Source: Salinimonas profundi (GTDB taxonomy: Bacteria; Pseudomonadota; Gammaproteobacteria; Enterobacterales; Alteromonadaceae). From it: DNA of 64,000 nucleotides. This document shows, one piece after another, positions 55,815 to 63,693 of this stretch (position 1 is the stretch's first letter; each line of letters begins with the position of its first letter). Where the stretch lies: positions 45,972-109,971 of the forward strand of contig NZ_JABBXD010000011.1 in assembly GCF_014750655.1 (NCBI RefSeq), written 5' to 3'. Position numbers and translations under genes: made by a program. The notes under the pieces are model-generated. The model worked only from the letters and a program-made list of their open reading frames with translations, was not told the origin of the DNA and made no database searches.

Positions 55815-55825
55815 ATAAATCGGGA
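55815..55825 (+). promoter_or_regulatory. Shared upstream motif ATAAATCGGGA, copy 3
   Basis: ATAAATCGGGA on the plus strand, 63 bp upstream of the small membrane protein start at 55889, in the same relative position as the copies upstream of the pilus operon and the diguanylate cyclase. Confidence 0.45.
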
Positions 55826-55888
55826 AATAACAATCAGTGAATATTGATGATTGATAGTATGCATGGGGTAAATCAAAAAGGACCGACT

Positions 55889-56116
55889 ATGAGCAAACTG
55901 ACTTCACTACTGAACAAACTTGGCACTATAGAGCGGCATGGTGCTATCTATGTTGCGATATTCATTTTTTTGGCAGTTCTTCAATTTTCAATGTTCCAGG
56001 CTTTGCTAGGTGCGGCTATTATTTTCGTTATCATGCTCCCCCACCCTGCAAAAAAGCAGTTTCTCGATGATATTCGTTTTGGTGATTTTGAAGACACCTC
56101 AAAAGGTAATCAGTAG
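55889..56116 (+). CDS. Small membrane protein, unknown
   Basis: ATG 55889 with AAGGA 6 bp upstream gives a 75-residue protein; the frame is open to 55844. One or two hydrophobic segments (AIYVAIFIFLAVLQFSMFQALLGAAIIFVIML) form a hairpin or a long helix; the C-terminus is charged and cytoplasmic (KKQFLDDIRFGDFEDTSKGNQ). Same direction as the gene at 56177. Not recognised. Confidence 0.6.
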   Translation: MSKLTSLLNKLGTIERHGAIYVAIFIFLAVLQFSMFQALLGAAIIFVIMLPHPAKKQFLDDIRFGDFEDTSKGNQ

Positions 56117-56176
56117 ATAAAACTGATGTGTCTATATCAGGCCAAAGAAACAGAGAATTGTTGGGGGATAGGACTT

Positions 56177-56710
56177 ATGCTGCACAAATTGTCGAAACTA
56201 CTAAAAACGAAAGATAGAACTGCAAAGCCCGCTTCAGAAAATCTGCCGTACGTATGGGATATCTACTGCATGAACGGTGTTAATGCGATGTTCCCAAACG
56301 CGCCTGAGAATATGGTTCTGTGCCCACCCTTTTTCAGAGCCAAAGAACTTCCTACAATGAAAAATCGGATAAAAGAAGCCGTACACTATTACTCTCCAGT
56401 AATGCTGTATAACACTTTGGTTTTTGAGGGGGCCCCAAAAGACGAGGAACTATTCAGTGCACTTACAACATTTGAAAGTACTCTTAGGCAAGCTGATAGG
56501 GTTAATCCTTGGATAAATCACTTAAGAACCGCCAGCTCGGCCAAGTCAAAACTCGGGGACTACACACAAGAGCTACCAGAGATGACAAAGGTTGAGCTAA
56601 ATTTAGCAAGACCGATGTATGAGGAGCTGGTTGGGGAACCAATCAAGAATATAAGCGCGTGGTTTTACAAAAACTGGGATAAACACAAGGATTGGGCACT
56701 TACCCAATAA
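56177..56710 (+). CDS. Unknown soluble protein
   Basis: The start at ATG 56177 follows GGGGGATAGGACTT; the frame is open to 56126. The product is 177 residues with no signal. It is helical with aromatic residues (ENLPYVWDIYCMNGVNAMFPNAPENMVLCPPFF, AVHYYSPVMLYNTLVFEGAPKDEEL, IKNISAWFYKNWDKH). I do not recognise a family. Lies 60 bp after the small membrane protein and ends at a palindromic terminator. Confidence 0.6.
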   Translation: MLHKLSKLLKTKDRTAKPASENLPYVWDIYCMNGVNAMFPNAPENMVLCPPFFRAKELPTMKNRIKEAVHYYSPVMLYNTLVFEGAPKDEELFSALTTFESTLRQADRVNPWINHLRTASSAKSKLGDYTQELPEMTKVELNLARPMYEELVGEPIKNISAWFYKNWDKHKDWALTQ

Positions 56711-56717
56711 AAAAACC

Positions 56718-56731
56718 AGCACATATGTGCT
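56718..56731. terminator. Palindromic bidirectional terminator
   Basis: AGCACATATGTGCT, flanked by A7 on the left and a T-rich stretch on the right. It lies between convergent genes ending at 56710 and 56743, so it likely stops transcription from both sides. Confidence 0.65.
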
Positions 56732-56742
56732 GTTTCCTCTTA

Positions 56743-57078
56743 TTAACTTGCTGAGCCGACCAAGAACCTTTGTGCAGGCATCAGTTCTGCAGTAACCACT
56801 CTTTGTAGTGTTTCCATCCAACTGGGTGCAGTTAATTCAGTGATAAGCGGTTTTTGATGTTTGTATTCACTTTCGACAAAAACTGGGTTCTTTTTGTGCA
56901 TCCAGCCAATTTCTTTAGTCTTTTCATATTCATCAAAAATGAAGCGGGGGCGCCGGGTTGTCCAGTACCATACACCGTTTGGCTCCTGCATCACGAATTT
57001 AGCATCGTCTGGCAAAGGAATATGTATCCCATCGATACAGAGCACATTCCCTTTATTTTTCTTTGTGGTATCAACCAT
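56743..57078 (-). CDS. Unknown small protein
   Basis: A 111-residue soluble protein. Sequence such as IHIPLPDDAKFVMQEPNGVWYWTTRRPRFIFDEYEKTKEIGWMHKKNPVFV has natural composition and ordered strand patterns. The overlapping plus-strand frame (56854-57207) has a poorer amino-acid make-up, so I chose the minus strand. No known family. Confidence 0.55.
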   Translation of the reverse strand: MVDTTKKNKGNVLCIDGIHIPLPDDAKFVMQEPNGVWYWTTRRPRFIFDEYEKTKEIGWMHKKNPVFVESEYKHQKPLITELTAPSWMETLQRVVTAELMPAQRFLVGSAS

Positions 57079-57554
57079 GATTTTCCCCAGTCTTCAAATT
57101 ACTTCGTTTTTGACGTACATATGTCGGTAGCTGACATCAAAAACTTTAATACTCATACTATTTCTTTGGACTCAATACTCGCCGCAGTCAAACTCTTAGA
57201 AATCTAAACTGGTGATTTGAAAAGTTCATCCAAAGCTTTATTGAACGTATGAAAACGTATTACTTATAGAATTCCGCACTGATTGGCGCATAAGCATCCG
57301 TTAATTAGGCAGAAAATATTCCAATATAAGAATGATCTTTTTCTGACCTGAATGCGTTGGAAGGATCGTATATGCAAAATTTGGGGGAAAAAAGGTCAAC
57401 TGGCGACCAAATTGAGATTATTACGCCAATCAAGGTATTAACATCTATACCTAAGTATTATTTAACCCTGCTAAAAGCTGTTTTCTTACTCAGTTCGAAA
57501 ACTTCAAGCTTTCAGTGCTATTAAATCGAAATTTAATCTTTCACTTTTGTGGTT
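57079..57554. other. Intergenic region, 476 bp
   Basis: Apart from the small frame at 57372-57524 I see no gene, repeat or RNA here. It should hold the promoter of the minus-strand gene ending at 56743. The sequence is AT-rich, without an obvious strong hairpin. Confidence 0.4.
57372..57524 (+). CDS. Possible 50-residue small protein
   Basis: ATG 57372 is preceded by GGAAGGA with a 7-bp gap, a strong ribosome binding site. The 50-residue frame (MQNLGEKRSTGDQIEIITPI ... YYLTLLKAVFLLSSKTSSFQ) contains one short hydrophobic segment. It lies in the otherwise empty 476-bp gap. Without comparison to relatives this is tentative; it could be a chance frame. Confidence 0.25.
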   Translation: MQNLGEKRSTGDQIEIITPIKVLTSIPKYYLTLLKAVFLLSSKTSSFQCY

Positions 57555-57884
57555 TTAATGAGATTGAATTGTCGTGACCTTGAATTGGCGACATTCATCA
57601 GGCTTAAGTATTATCTGGGATACTTTTTCAATTAAGCTACTATACACATCATTCAGACCTTCATAGGTAGAGGCTCTCTCCACTAAAGCCATCGCATCCT
57701 TATTATTAATACTGCCTTGCAACAGTGCTACGACTATATAATTCACAACGATTCTGTTTTTTGTTACTTCAGTAGCATATTGATGAACCACCGTCTTAGT
57801 TTTTGGGTCGCCTAGAGAATCATCAAGTTGTGGTTGGTACACTTGGGATCCAATATCATCGACTAAACTCTTGATCTTTTGCAT
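57555..57884 (-). CDS. Unknown protein, paralogue of the gene at 51635
   Basis: A 109-residue soluble protein, helical. It aligns along its length with the first 85 residues of the 51635-52054 product, sharing the VYQPQ/IYKPQ, NYIVVALLQGSINNKD/NYILNMKFKGKLSNKD and RASTYEGLNDV/LAGTRDGVMQL stretches. Lies just below parB but separated by 150 bp. Function unknown. Confidence 0.5.
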   Translation of the reverse strand: MQKIKSLVDDIGSQVYQPQLDDSLGDPKTKTVVHQYATEVTKNRIVVNYIVVALLQGSINNKDAMALVERASTYEGLNDVYSSLIEKVSQIILKPDECRQFKVTTIQSH

Positions 57885-58036
57885 TACTTAACTTCATTTC
57901 CAATTTGGTTCTGATGTTAAGCCATTAAACAACGATATCTACCTTTTCCCGGATTAAGGTCAGGTAGATAGTATGATTATGAGTCGTCGCGATTGATATT
58001 TGCCCAGAAAATACGTTTGGGAGCACCAATAAATTT

Positions 58037-58972
58037 TTATCGCTTGATGAGCTCCTCTAACTTCTCTAGCAAGTCTTGGTCTACGTTTTCTGTATTAAAC
58101 TTGATGGATATATCATTCCCTTTCACATCAACTTTAAACCCTTTTAAGGGTGTAAGCTTATCCCAAGCTTTATTTTTTTCGGCCTCGACCTTAGGTTCTT
58201 GAAGCAATGACTTGATATGTAAGAACGCTACCTCAGCAGACTTCTCAGCATCTTGAACAGAATCAAATGCCTCCTCTTCTTGGACTTGGGGCAAATGACC
58301 TTCCAGCTTTGAAAGTTTATCTTCTTCTTTTTTAAGGTAACGCAGCCATTTATAGCGAATATATCGAAGTCCCGGGAAAGCCCCATATATGTATGGAGGG
58401 AATTTCGTAAATGCTATTGCCTCGGACACTTTGCCGAGAGCAATCCCCTCTTGCTCAGCTAATTCGCCCATTCTGACTCCCTCACCTCTTCCCTGGTACC
58501 TTTCAGCTAAGCGAAAACCGATATCTAATATATTCGGGCTATCGTAAATATCTCCTGTCCGTGCTCGTTCAAACTGATCCTGTTTGGTCATGTTTTTAGA
58601 AACGAGAACTCTGAAAACACAATCTCCAGGCGTATGTGTGACACAATATAGCCTGCGCAAGCCTTTTATAATGTGCAGCTTACTATCAATCTCAACAGCC
58701 TCGGCCACCTCAGAGTTAAACCCAGCTTTAGAGATAGATGGATATATATCAGCCACAGCCCCCATAGTTAACATATTCCAACAGCGTTGATTGTCTTCAT
58801 GGGGCAAGCATAATTCTTTAGCTTCTTCTTTAGATAATTCTTTATACTCGAATTCAATAGGCGCTTGCTGGGGAACTACAGAAGGGGCTTTAACCTTCGG
58901 TTGTTGATTGAGCATCGCCCCCAATTTTGACTTGTTCTTTGAACCGCCATACATCTGTGATGGACTTTTCAT
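58037..58972 (-). CDS. parB: ParB/SopB-type partition protein
   Basis: A 311-residue protein of the class Ia (P1 ParB/F SopB) type. It has an N-terminal basic region, an EDNQRCW...AVADIYPSISKAGFNSEVAEAVEI...GLRRLYCV segment that is the diverged ParB core, and a helix-turn-helix like MGELAEQEGIALGKVSEAIAFTKFP. The C-terminal dimerisation part includes DVKGNDISIKFNTENVDQDLLEKLEELIK. It starts 9 bp after the parA stop. It binds the centromere; the inverted repeats around 60.8-64 kb are candidates. Confidence 0.85.
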   Translation of the reverse strand: MKSPSQMYGGSKNKSKLGAMLNQQPKVKAPSVVPQQAPIEFEYKELSKEEAKELCLPHEDNQRCWNMLTMGAVADIYPSISKAGFNSEVAEAVEIDSKLHIIKGLRRLYCVTHTPGDCVFRVLVSKNMTKQDQFERARTGDIYDSPNILDIGFRLAERYQGRGEGVRMGELAEQEGIALGKVSEAIAFTKFPPYIYGAFPGLRYIRYKWLRYLKKEEDKLSKLEGHLPQVQEEEAFDSVQDAEKSAEVAFLHIKSLLQEPKVEAEKNKAWDKLTPLKGFKVDVKGNDISIKFNTENVDQDLLEKLEELIKR

Positions 58973-58981
58973 ACCTGTACC

Positions 58982-60247
58982 TTACTTAGTTCTTGCAAAA
59001 TGGCTGGTCAGTCGTAGCTTTACCTCTCGAACAAAGCTATTAATTGCCATTGTAGATTTATCCAACTGCCGTGTTGAAACCAGCTTTTCTGATTTTCTTA
59101 TATCGAGGGGGGTTCGGTGAATGCTAACAGCCACTTCAAAAGCGTTAGATTTGGGAATAGTGGTGTTAAACATCTTATCGCCAACGTGACGCTTCATTCT
59201 CATAAGCACATCATCACTGGCCGGTTTATCGTCTTCAAACATTGTAGCTACAACGTGAACACCTTTTATCTGCTTGCCTTCAGCTGGAAGTTGTTCGAAC
59301 TTATCAGGGAGGTCTATTAAATACTCTTTAACAGCAGACCAATCTAAGCTTCGTGTAGCACAGGGCACAATAACAAAGTTACAAGCCTCATAACCAGACC
59401 AAACTAACGGGTTAATGCTTGGAGCTGAATCAAAAATTACAATATCAAAGTCATCTTTAACAACATCAATAACTTTTTGTTTAAGTAACTCAGTAACATC
59501 CGCCCCACCCTGCTTGGAACCATCTATAATTTCCTGCCAAGCAAATGCGTTGAAGCGTTCGTCTGAAGGGTGAGCAGGCAGCAGTTTTAAATTTGGAATA
59601 TGCGTATCAAAAAGTGAAGCTTTAACTATTTCTTCATGACTATGCCCGGCACTGATCAGACTTTGATAATCACTATCAGGCTCCTTATCACCAAGCATTA
59701 AGTCTACAGCTGTGAGCATCAATTCATCGTTTTCATCGATTTGCATGATATTCCGCTGAGAACCTTGCGGATCTAGGTCTACAAGCAATACTCTCTTTGC
59801 TTCGGATACATTAAGTGCCAACCCTACAGCGAGTGATGTTGCAGTCTGCGTTTTTCCGGTTCCTCCTTTTAAAGAGGCAACCATGATTGAAGCTAAACCT
59901 TCATGCTCATCTCGCCATAGCTTTTTCTTCATTTTGATTTCGCCGGAACTGTGCAATAGATCTGTAATCATATGGCAGTGCTCTAACGTAAATAAATGAC
60001 GTTTATTTGCTGCTTGCAGGACGGGAGGTATAAGTCCTTTTTCAATAGCATCGTTCACAAATGATTTAAGTACATTGGTCTGCAGGCCAAGTGCCCTACT
60101 TAATTCACTTAATGACAGACTATGATTCTTAACAACGGTATCAATATCTTGATCTATGTTTTCTTCCTGAATAGTTTTTAACCGTGTTTCACTATCCTCC
60201 TGGAGCTTTGCCCCAAGTACTCTCAATTCCCCAATGATGTCTGACAT
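58982..60247 (-). CDS. parA: ParA/SopA-type partition ATPase with N-terminal DNA-binding domain
   Basis: A 421-residue class Ia ParA. The N-terminal 110 residues carry a MerR-like helix-turn-helix (HSLSLSELSRALGLQTNVLKSFVNDAIEKGLIPP), which in P1/F represses its own operon. The deviant Walker A is ASLKGGTGKTQTATSL, with the signature Lys, then LLVDLDPQGSQ (Walker A') and DIVIFDSAPSINPL (Walker B). ParA-ATP forms gradients that segregate plasmid copies. An inverted repeat at 60317-60344 upstream is a candidate operator. Confidence 0.92.
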   Translation of the reverse strand: MSDIIGELRVLGAKLQEDSETRLKTIQEENIDQDIDTVVKNHSLSLSELSRALGLQTNVLKSFVNDAIEKGLIPPVLQAANKRHLFTLEHCHMITDLLHSSGEIKMKKKLWRDEHEGLASIMVASLKGGTGKTQTATSLAVGLALNVSEAKRVLLVDLDPQGSQRNIMQIDENDELMLTAVDLMLGDKEPDSDYQSLISAGHSHEEIVKASLFDTHIPNLKLLPAHPSDERFNAFAWQEIIDGSKQGGADVTELLKQKVIDVVKDDFDIVIFDSAPSINPLVWSGYEACNFVIVPCATRSLDWSAVKEYLIDLPDKFEQLPAEGKQIKGVHVVATMFEDDKPASDDVLMRMKRHVGDKMFNTTIPKSNAFEVAVSIHRTPLDIRKSEKLVSTRQLDKSTMAINSFVREVKLRLTSHFARTK

Positions 60248-60316
60248 CTGCTATTCCTTAAAAGTTTGCCTGAGCGTAAACCTATCGAATAATTATCCGA
60301 AATAAATCACTTGCAA

Positions 60317-60344
60317 CAATATTATTCAATTTATCGTAATATTG
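60317..60344. promoter_or_regulatory. Candidate parA operator inverted repeat
   Basis: CAATATTA and TAATATTG form a perfect 8-bp inverted repeat separated by 12 bp, 70 bp upstream of the parA start. Class Ia ParA proteins bind such operators to autoregulate. It also lies upstream of the divergent gene at 60456. Confidence 0.5.
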
Positions 60345-60455
60345 CCACAAAAATCATGCTGGCTTTACTGGCAAGGCCTAGAGAAAGGTTACGCAGTTTT
60401 TGCAATTGTAATTTACTCTGGTACTATCTGGGTCACTGAATAGCGAGGAGCCATT

Positions 60456-60686
60456 ATGGCTAGTGAAATTTTGAGACTTGTACCCGATTACTATCGTGTT
60501 AGTGATTTACACTCACATAGCGGTGAGCAACAGATTACTGAACAAGAGCTTAGAATAAGAGCAACCCGACATTTCGAACTTAGTGAGTCTGATTTAGAAA
60601 AGTTGCTAAATGGCGAAGTAGTCGAGTCTTCACCTTACCGGATAGAACCGGGTTTTGTTGATACGTTTAATTTAACTGCTGATTAG
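60456..60686 (+). CDS. Unknown small protein divergent from parA
   Basis: A 76-residue soluble acidic protein (EILRLVPDYYRVSDLHSHSGEQQITEQELRIRATRHFELSESDLEKLLNG). Good site GAGGAG upstream (agcgaggagccattATG). The centre looks like a helix pair. Small genes of this kind flank partition loci, but I do not recognise it. Confidence 0.6.
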   Translation: MASEILRLVPDYYRVSDLHSHSGEQQITEQELRIRATRHFELSESDLEKLLNGEVVESSPYRIEPGFVDTFNLTAD

Positions 60687-60810
60687 TTCGTAAAATTTTA
60701 TAAGGAAATTTCCAAGCATTCGATCGCGCTTTTGATTAAAACTTACAGCTCAATCTATTGGCCTCTTGTGGTGATAAAGTCACAGCATATCGGAATCATG
60801 ACTATGACTT

Positions 60811-60825
60811 TTTCAACCGTTGAAA
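60811..60825. repeat. TTTCAAC-N-GTTGAAA inverted repeat, isolated copy 1
   Basis: TTTCAACCGTTGAAA, 7-bp perfect arms around one base. It lies just beyond the 3' end of the endonuclease gene that stops at 60827. Same unit as in the array at 63694-64000. Confidence 0.85.
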
Positions 60826-60826
60826 A

Positions 60827-61564
60827 TTATCTTAGCGAGCATCCTTTTGGAAGCCACCACGTTTTAGAGATTTTGTGACTTGCTAGACCCTCAAGACCAG
60901 GCACTTGATAGTTAACTGTATCTAGTATTTTCTGCACAGAAACCTCATATCTGGCTGCATTGTATTGAGTTGCTTGTCTATTGTTAGGAATAATCCAGGC
61001 ATTAATCTCTCCATCACTTCTAACTAATACTTTCCACATGAAATCAGGCGTAGTGACTCCATGGCTTAATACGAAATGATCGTTTGTCTCATCATTTCCC
61101 CATACGTTACCCAGCCAAACATTTACAGTTCCTAAATTTCTATAACACTCAGTAAGTTTCTCAGTATAACGCCAAAGTCCATGAACATTTTGATACGCTT
61201 CATGAGGGACAACATTTGCCATGGTATTGGTTGCGCGCATCATTTTTACGCTATGATCCCAAAGATTACTATGCACACCGTGACCGCGGTGATACTGCGT
61301 GGTTCCGGCCGGGCGCTTGAATGTTGAGGTACTTTTCTTCCTGCAGTGTTCAGGTAGCTTATCCTCACGATGGAATCCTTTATAACGCTTTAATTCGCCA
61401 TTATCAGGGACAGTTTCATACTGAATCCAATTGAACCCCTTATGTTCACAACTGTATTCCATTTGGTAAAAGCCGAAATCTAATAACTCATTTTCAGATG
61501 CCTTCACCCCGCTAGCGTACAAGTACATACCTAATACAATCACTAACTCAATAATTTTTTTCAT
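60827..61564 (-). CDS. Secreted DNA/RNA non-specific endonuclease-like protein
   Basis: A 245-residue protein with a signal (ELVIVLGMYLYASGVKA). The NUC1-type core has TQYHRGHGVHSN, retaining the Arg-Gly-His catalytic motif (first Asp is His), then MANVVPHEAYQNVHGLWRYTEKLTECYRNLGTVNVWLGNVWG with the metal-binding Asn and the N-x-x-x-W-x-x-x-E pattern. The ATG at 61564 follows AGGTGAG. It is more intact than the homologue at 42054-42803. It may degrade extracellular DNA; location beside the partition locus is unusual. Confidence 0.7.
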   Translation of the reverse strand: MKKIIELVIVLGMYLYASGVKASENELLDFGFYQMEYSCEHKGFNWIQYETVPDNGELKRYKGFHREDKLPEHCRKKSTSTFKRPAGTTQYHRGHGVHSNLWDHSVKMMRATNTMANVVPHEAYQNVHGLWRYTEKLTECYRNLGTVNVWLGNVWGNDETNDHFVLSHGVTTPDFMWKVLVRSDGEINAWIIPNNRQATQYNAARYEVSVQKILDTVNYQVPGLEGLASHKISKTWWLPKGCSLR

Positions 61565-61886
61565 AGCTCACCTATATATTCTTTTCATTCAAGGGTTATA
61601 ACTTCAGTTGAACTGTGACCGAGACTAACGTTGTGTCCAATTCAGGAGAACCAATTCATAACTGGCTTTTTTCAACGGTTGAAAATTGGGTCATCAAAAT
61701 AATGTGGCAACACACTGTTAGTCTGAATCTAATAAAAGTATGAAGAATAATTCTTCCTGTTAGCAGCGCAAAGGTCTGATATTGCACTTCTTTGCAGCGT
61801 AGATGATGCAAAAGTCTATACAGTCTATATAACTAGCGTTATCGACCGCTTATTCTTGATGGAGGTTAATTGGTAAGAGTTAAGTC
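61565..61886. other. Intergenic region with a second isolated inverted repeat
   Basis: 322 bp holding the promoter of the endonuclease gene and that of the gene at 61887. The only clear element is TTTCAACGGTTGAAA at 61670-61684, about 105 bp upstream of the endonuclease start, on the same unit as the array at the right end. Confidence 0.7.
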
Positions 61887-62297
61887 ATGTTTTTAAAAGG
61901 CCCTATGAGATTCCAGGTTTCCAAACAAAAATTAGATGTGAAACTAAACTGCGGTCCAATCAGAATCAGGAATTCTGGTTTTAGTGATCAAATAAGCAGC
62001 CTTTATTTTGTTGTAGAAAGCAAAAACTATCTTTATCACATCAACGGAACATTTTTGGGGATAGAACTGACAGACGATATTATCAAGGTGGCTACGTTGA
62101 TTAAGTGTTTATTTAATGACCCTCAAGAGGTTCTTATGTGGGCTCAATCACATTGTGAGTGTAAGCAAAGGATATGTAATGAACCTAATGGTGATATGGT
62201 AAATTGTGTACCCGTCAAAAATGCTTCAATATTAGCATCAGGTATAACGGTTCCTCTTTTAGAAGTAGCTAACGGTCGCTTTGAGATACGCTGCTAA
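61887..62297 (+). CDS. Unknown Cys-rich protein
   Basis: A 136-residue protein. An ATG at 61905 is an alternative start. A beta-rich first half (LDVKLNCGPIRIRNSGFSDQISSLYFVVESKNYLYHINGTFLGIEL) is followed by a segment with five closely placed Cys (HCECKQRICNEPNGDMVNC), resembling a metal- or disulfide-knotted element. No signal peptide. Function unknown. Confidence 0.5.
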   Translation: MFLKGPMRFQVSKQKLDVKLNCGPIRIRNSGFSDQISSLYFVVESKNYLYHINGTFLGIELTDDIIKVATLIKCLFNDPQEVLMWAQSHCECKQRICNEPNGDMVNCVPVKNASILASGITVPLLEVANGRFEIRC

Positions 62298-62362
62298 TAG
62301 CGGGGCAAACCTGTTTGCCCTACTCCACTTTAGATGTCCCAGCTTTACAACACTCCCTACTT

Positions 62363-62377
62363 TTTCAACCGTTGAAA
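62363..62377. repeat. TTTCAAC-N-GTTGAAA inverted repeat, isolated copy 3
   Basis: TTTCAACCGTTGAAA, 158 bp upstream of the gene at 62521 and 65 bp after the gene ending at 62297. Identical to copy 1 and to one unit type of the terminal array. Confidence 0.85.
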
Positions 62378-62520
62378 ATATACGGCAGTAAACGCTAAAT
62401 TTAGCTTTATCCATGAGTTAGAAGACTCTCTTCTCTCCTTCAAACGGGCGGTTCCCTCAAATTCGACTTAAGCCTTTAACTCAATACGTTGACCTAGAAT
62501 CCAACAAACTGAGAGTACGA

Positions 62521-62784
62521 ATGAAACAGTCAACGCTAAAACATATTTCTTTTGAATCAAAATCTTTGCTTGAGGTATTAAGGGGCGAACCGGGCAACTA
62601 TGGGGTTTTTTTACCAGTAGCTGACGACGACGGTAGCTACCGTCAATCGATTAAAAAATTTTCTAGTCAAATAAAGTCTCGCTCAACAAAACTCAAGGTG
62701 AAGTGCTCGATTGAAACTTTTTATATAATAACAAATGGCGAAATACCAAAAGTCATTAAAGTCGTTAAGGTTACACGTCAGTAA
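62521..62784 (+). CDS. Unknown small basic protein
   Basis: An 87-residue soluble protein, Lys/Ser-rich (YRQSIKKFSSQIKSRSTKLKVKCSIETFYIITNGEIPKVIKVVKVT). The compact strand-helix-strand pattern suggests a small DNA-binding or antitoxin-like fold but no family is recognised. The ribosome binding site is weak (GAGAGTACG). Confidence 0.45.
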   Translation: MKQSTLKHISFESKSLLEVLRGEPGNYGVFLPVADDDGSYRQSIKKFSSQIKSRSTKLKVKCSIETFYIITNGEIPKVIKVVKVTRQ

Positions 62785-62827
62785 AGTATTGACTTAGTTT
62801 GTCTCATACTCAGAAAGGAGAACCTTC

Positions 62828-63112
62828 ATGAATTGTAAAATGGATAGCGTGTTGCCGGGAGCTACATATGGCGAGATCTTAACTATCGATATGCAGCATA
62901 TTCTCGGTATACACAACGAAACTGAAGCTTTCGAAGAGTGGCGTTTTATAAGTCAAGTATCAAGCTATGCAAATTTAAACAATGATATGGGTCATATTTA
63001 TGAGCTTATTGTCAGCATGGCTAAAAATCATTCTGGTGTACCGGACTTGTTGAGGCCAGCATTCAGGAGAGCGAGAGAATTTGGCTACAAGTATATTAAG
63101 TTTAAAAAATGA
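62828..63112 (+). CDS. Unknown small protein
   Basis: A 94-residue soluble protein with a strong AAGGAG 8 bp before its ATG, so translation is likely. It is mostly helical (FEEWRFISQVSSYANLNNDMGHIYELIVSMAKNHSGVPDLLRPAFRRAREFGYKYIKF). Forms a set of small same-direction genes with its neighbours. Function unknown. Confidence 0.55.
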   Translation: MNCKMDSVLPGATYGEILTIDMQHILGIHNETEAFEEWRFISQVSSYANLNNDMGHIYELIVSMAKNHSGVPDLLRPAFRRAREFGYKYIKFKK

Positions 63113-63265
63113 AAGGTACCGTTGACTCGCTAACGCTTCAGCCTCATGAGTAAAAATCACGCTAAATGCACATTAGTACCACCAGCTAAATCATGGACCT
63201 TCTTAATGACTTGTTTTAAAAAACCTTTGAATGAACTATCTGAACAAACTTTTTGCGGATAGATA

Positions 63266-63559
63266 ATGGGTCACCATGTCCGTATTGCCAATCACATTCA
63301 GCAGAAAATTGAAGATAGATGTATGCTTGACCTTCTTACTTATCAGGCACTGAATTCACCTAATAAACAATTCAATATTAGTGGAGTCCAACAACTTATA
63401 GGCCAGTGCAGCGATACACACAATCTAACATCATTATTTGACCTAGCAGTTTTTATAAAGCACCCACCGGATACCCAATTTATCCTGGAGACTGTATTTG
63501 CTGACCCGGACTGGGAATACTCAACCGATGTTGCGCAGTATCTAAACGATACAGCTTAA
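63266..63559 (+). CDS. Unknown small protein
   Basis: A 97-residue soluble helical protein (GHHVRIANHIQQKIEDRCMLDLLTYQALNSPNKQFNISGVQQLIGQCSDTHNLTSLFDLAVFIKHPPDTQF). GGATAGATA lies just before the ATG. Last gene before the iteron-like array; genes in this place on plasmids are often replication or partition accessories, but nothing in the sequence shows it. Confidence 0.5.
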   Translation: MGHHVRIANHIQQKIEDRCMLDLLTYQALNSPNKQFNISGVQQLIGQCSDTHNLTSLFDLAVFIKHPPDTQFILETVFADPDWEYSTDVAQYLNDTA

Positions 63560-63693
63560 TTTGAAAGAACCTTTATCGCACTAAGGGATTGGCTTCTGAC
63601 TTGATGATTGTGAAGCCGTTCACAAGCAACAATGACATTTTAAAAGATATGACCTTGTAAGCCGCAGGCCTGTAACACCTTGAACGTTTCATT

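Noticed and set aside
56854..57207. 117-residue plus-strand frame
   Set aside because: Overlaps the minus-strand gene at 56743-57078, which has a more natural composition; this frame has long aromatic runs and no family.
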